Under the pieces are notes generated by a model, which had not been told where the DNA came from, searched no databases, and saw only the letters and a list, made by a program, of their open reading frames with translations. From assembly GCF_021341665.1 (NCBI RefSeq), contig NZ_JAJTTH010000004.1, positions 248,001 through 312,000 on the forward strand: a DNA stretch of 64,000 nt, in the 5' to 3' direction. The DNA comes from Pseudomonas sp. Au-Pse12. GTDB lineage: Bacteria; Pseudomonadota; Gammaproteobacteria; Pseudomonadales; Pseudomonadaceae. The position numbers and the translations under genes were made by a program. Below are positions 62,617 to 64,000 of the stretch, piece after piece; the first letter of the stretch is position 1, and each line of letters starts with the position of its first letter.

Positions 62617-63957
62617 TCAATCCAGCATCAGCACCTTGGCCAGGATGATCTTCGGCCCTTTCATCTTCTTGATGATGATGCGCAGGCCTTCGACTTCCAG
62701 CACTTCTTCCTCTTCCGGCACCCGTTTCAGGGTTTCGTACACCAGGCCGGCGAGGGTTTCGGCTTCGATATGGTCCAGGTCGATGCCCAGCAGGCGCTCG
62801 ACCTTGAACAGCGGCGTGTCACCGCGCACCAGCAGCTTGCCCGGCTGATAGGCGAGGATGCCGCGCTCGGTCTTGCGGTGTTCGTCCTGGATGTCGCCCA
62901 CCAGCACTTCCAGCACGTCTTCCATGGTCAGGTAGCCGATCACCTTGCCGTCGGCTTCTTCCACCAGGGCGAAGTGCGAACCGCCCTTGCGGAACTGCTC
63001 CAGCAGCTGCGACAGCGGCATGTGCCGCGACACGCGCTCCAGCGGGCGGGTCAGCTCGGCCAGGTTGAACGACTCGGGAATGTGGTCCAGGGCCGCCAGT
63101 TCCAGCAGCAGGTCCTTGATGTGCAGCAGACCGACGAACTCGTTGCGCTCGCTGTCGTAGACCGGGTAGCGGCTGAACTTGTGGCGGCGGAACAGGGCGA
63201 GGATTTCCTTGAGCGGCGCATTGAATTCGACGCTGATCAGGTCTTCCCGGGAGTTGGCCCAGTCCACCACTTCCAGCTCGCCCATTTCCACGGCCGAGGC
63301 CAGCACGCGCATGCCCTGGTCGCTGGGGTCCTGGCCGCGGCTGGAGTGCAGGATCAGCTTGAGCTCTTCACGGCTGTAGTGGTGCTCGTGGTGCGGGCCG
63401 GGCTCGCCCTGGCCGGCGATGCGCAGGATGGTGTTGGCGCTGGCGTTGAGCAGGTAGATCGCCGGGTACATCAGCCAGTAGAACAGGTACAGCGGCACCG
63501 CGGTCCACAGCGACAGCAGCTCGGGCTTGCGGATCGCCCAGGATTTGGGCGCCAGCTCGCCGACCACGATGTGCAGGTAGGAAATGATGAAGAACGCGGT
63601 AAAGAACGACACGCCGCGGATCACTTCCGGGGAGTTGACCCCCACCGCGCCCAGCAGCGGCTCCAGCAGGTGGGCGAAGGCCGGCTCGCCGACCCAGCCC
63701 AGGCCCAGGGACGCCAGGGTGATACCCAATTGGCAGGCCGAGAGGTAGGCATCGAGCTGGCTGTGCACGGTGCGCAGGATCTGCCCGCGCCAGCCGTTCT
63801 TGTGGGCAATGGCTTCGACCCGGGTCGAGCGCAGCTTGACCATGGCGAACTCTGCGGCAACGAAAAAACCGTTGAGCAGGACCAGGATCAGAGCAAAAAG
63901 AATCATGCCGAAGTCGGCGAACAGAGACGCGAGGGTAAAACCAGGGGAAGGGTCCAT
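62617..63957 (-). CDS. Hemolysin-like CNNM/CBS-domain transporter (CorB/TlyC family)
   Basis: The 446-residue protein has an N-terminal DUF21 membrane domain with four TM helices ('FALILVLLNGFFVAAEFAMV', 'ISYLHIVVGELAPKSWAI'), a CBS pair (about 215-340: 'PVYDSERNEFVGLLHIKDLL', 'ALVEEADGKVIGYLTMEDVL') and a C-terminal CorC_HlyC domain ('ETLAGLVYETLKRVPEEEEV'). Members take part in Mg2+/Co2+ homeostasis rather than haemolysis. Confidence 0.93.
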   Translation of the reverse strand: MDPSPGFTLASLFADFGMILFALILVLLNGFFVAAEFAMVKLRSTRVEAIAHKNGWRGQILRTVHSQLDAYLSACQLGITLASLGLGWVGEPAFAHLLEPLLGAVGVNSPEVIRGVSFFTAFFIISYLHIVVGELAPKSWAIRKPELLSLWTAVPLYLFYWLMYPAIYLLNASANTILRIAGQGEPGPHHEHHYSREELKLILHSSRGQDPSDQGMRVLASAVEMGELEVVDWANSREDLISVEFNAPLKEILALFRRHKFSRYPVYDSERNEFVGLLHIKDLLLELAALDHIPESFNLAELTRPLERVSRHMPLSQLLEQFRKGGSHFALVEEADGKVIGYLTMEDVLEVLVGDIQDEHRKTERGILAYQPGKLLVRGDTPLFKVERLLGIDLDHIEAETLAGLVYETLKRVPEEEEVLEVEGLRIIIKKMKGPKIILAKVLMLD

Positions 63958-64000
63958 GATGGAGTTTTGCGGGTTCCGTGTATTCGAAAAAGAAGGAAAG

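Overview
The window is chromosomal DNA from a GC-rich gamma-proteobacterium, almost certainly a Pseudomonas of the P. fluorescens/P. protegens group. The evidence is gene content and order (aspA with a LysR gene, purEK, pstSCAB-phoU followed by a response regulator), the unusually long PstC and PstA permeases typical of pseudomonads, and Pseudomonas-type REP/REPIN elements in many intergenic gaps. No tRNA, rRNA, CRISPR array, transposase or prophage structural gene was found.

Layout: 0-3.1 kb holds two GNAT acetyltransferases, a PaiB-like protein and a MocR/PdxR-type regulator whose linker is coded by a row of DnaA-box-like repeats. From 3.1 to 11.7 kb, two arrays of the same 156-bp REP-containing unit flank a polyamine module (periplasmic binding protein and acetylpolyamine amidohydrolase), two tandem secreted ankyrin-repeat paralogues and an AraC regulator. 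From 11.7 to 15.9 kb come an asparaginase, an Ala/Gly:cation symporter and an outer-membrane porin. From 16.3 to 30.3 kb lies one minus-strand catabolic gene set of 15 genes: an ABC importer, two SDRs, a cupin, an alpha/beta hydrolase, an IclR regulator, a TPP enzyme, aspartate dehydrogenase, an aldehyde dehydrogenase, an extradiol-type VOC dioxygenase, a small protein, a Rieske oxygenase and its ferredoxin reductase. Two 16-bp IclR-like sites lie upstream.

From 30.6 to 38.1 kb is a tight seven-gene operon in which all six junctions overlap: KAS III, NAD-dependent epimerase/reductase, lactonase-like metallo-beta-lactamase, F390-synthetase/PaaK-like adenylating enzyme, ATP-grasp ligase, GNAT-like protein and Rieske oxygenase. 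It looks like a biosynthetic cluster for an unidentified small molecule and is the strongest candidate for an undescribed system here.

From 38.2 to 43.2 kb, an AT-richer island carries an orphan Hcp (type VI secretion tube/effector carrier), a DUF4225-like putative toxin and a small membrane protein as putative immunity factor. It sits between two copies of a ~730-bp block. Each block has a small DUF3077/DUF6124-like gene under a C4-antisense-like leader RNA. The two leaders differ in sequence but both keep a segment able to pair with the region just upstream of the start codon, covering the ribosome-binding site clearly in the second copy.

From 43.3 kb onward is core genome: aspA, a HypT-like LysR regulator, purEK behind a possible attenuator, a GlsB/YeaQ membrane protein, a DUF3299 lipoprotein/periplasmic protein, an aldose-1-epimerase-like mutarotase, a thioesterase, a large nested palindrome, an MHS-family transporter, the Pho-boxed pst-phoU operon, a REC-PilZ-like protein, a HigBA-like toxin-antitoxin pair, an M23 peptidase and a CBS-domain hemolysin-like transporter.
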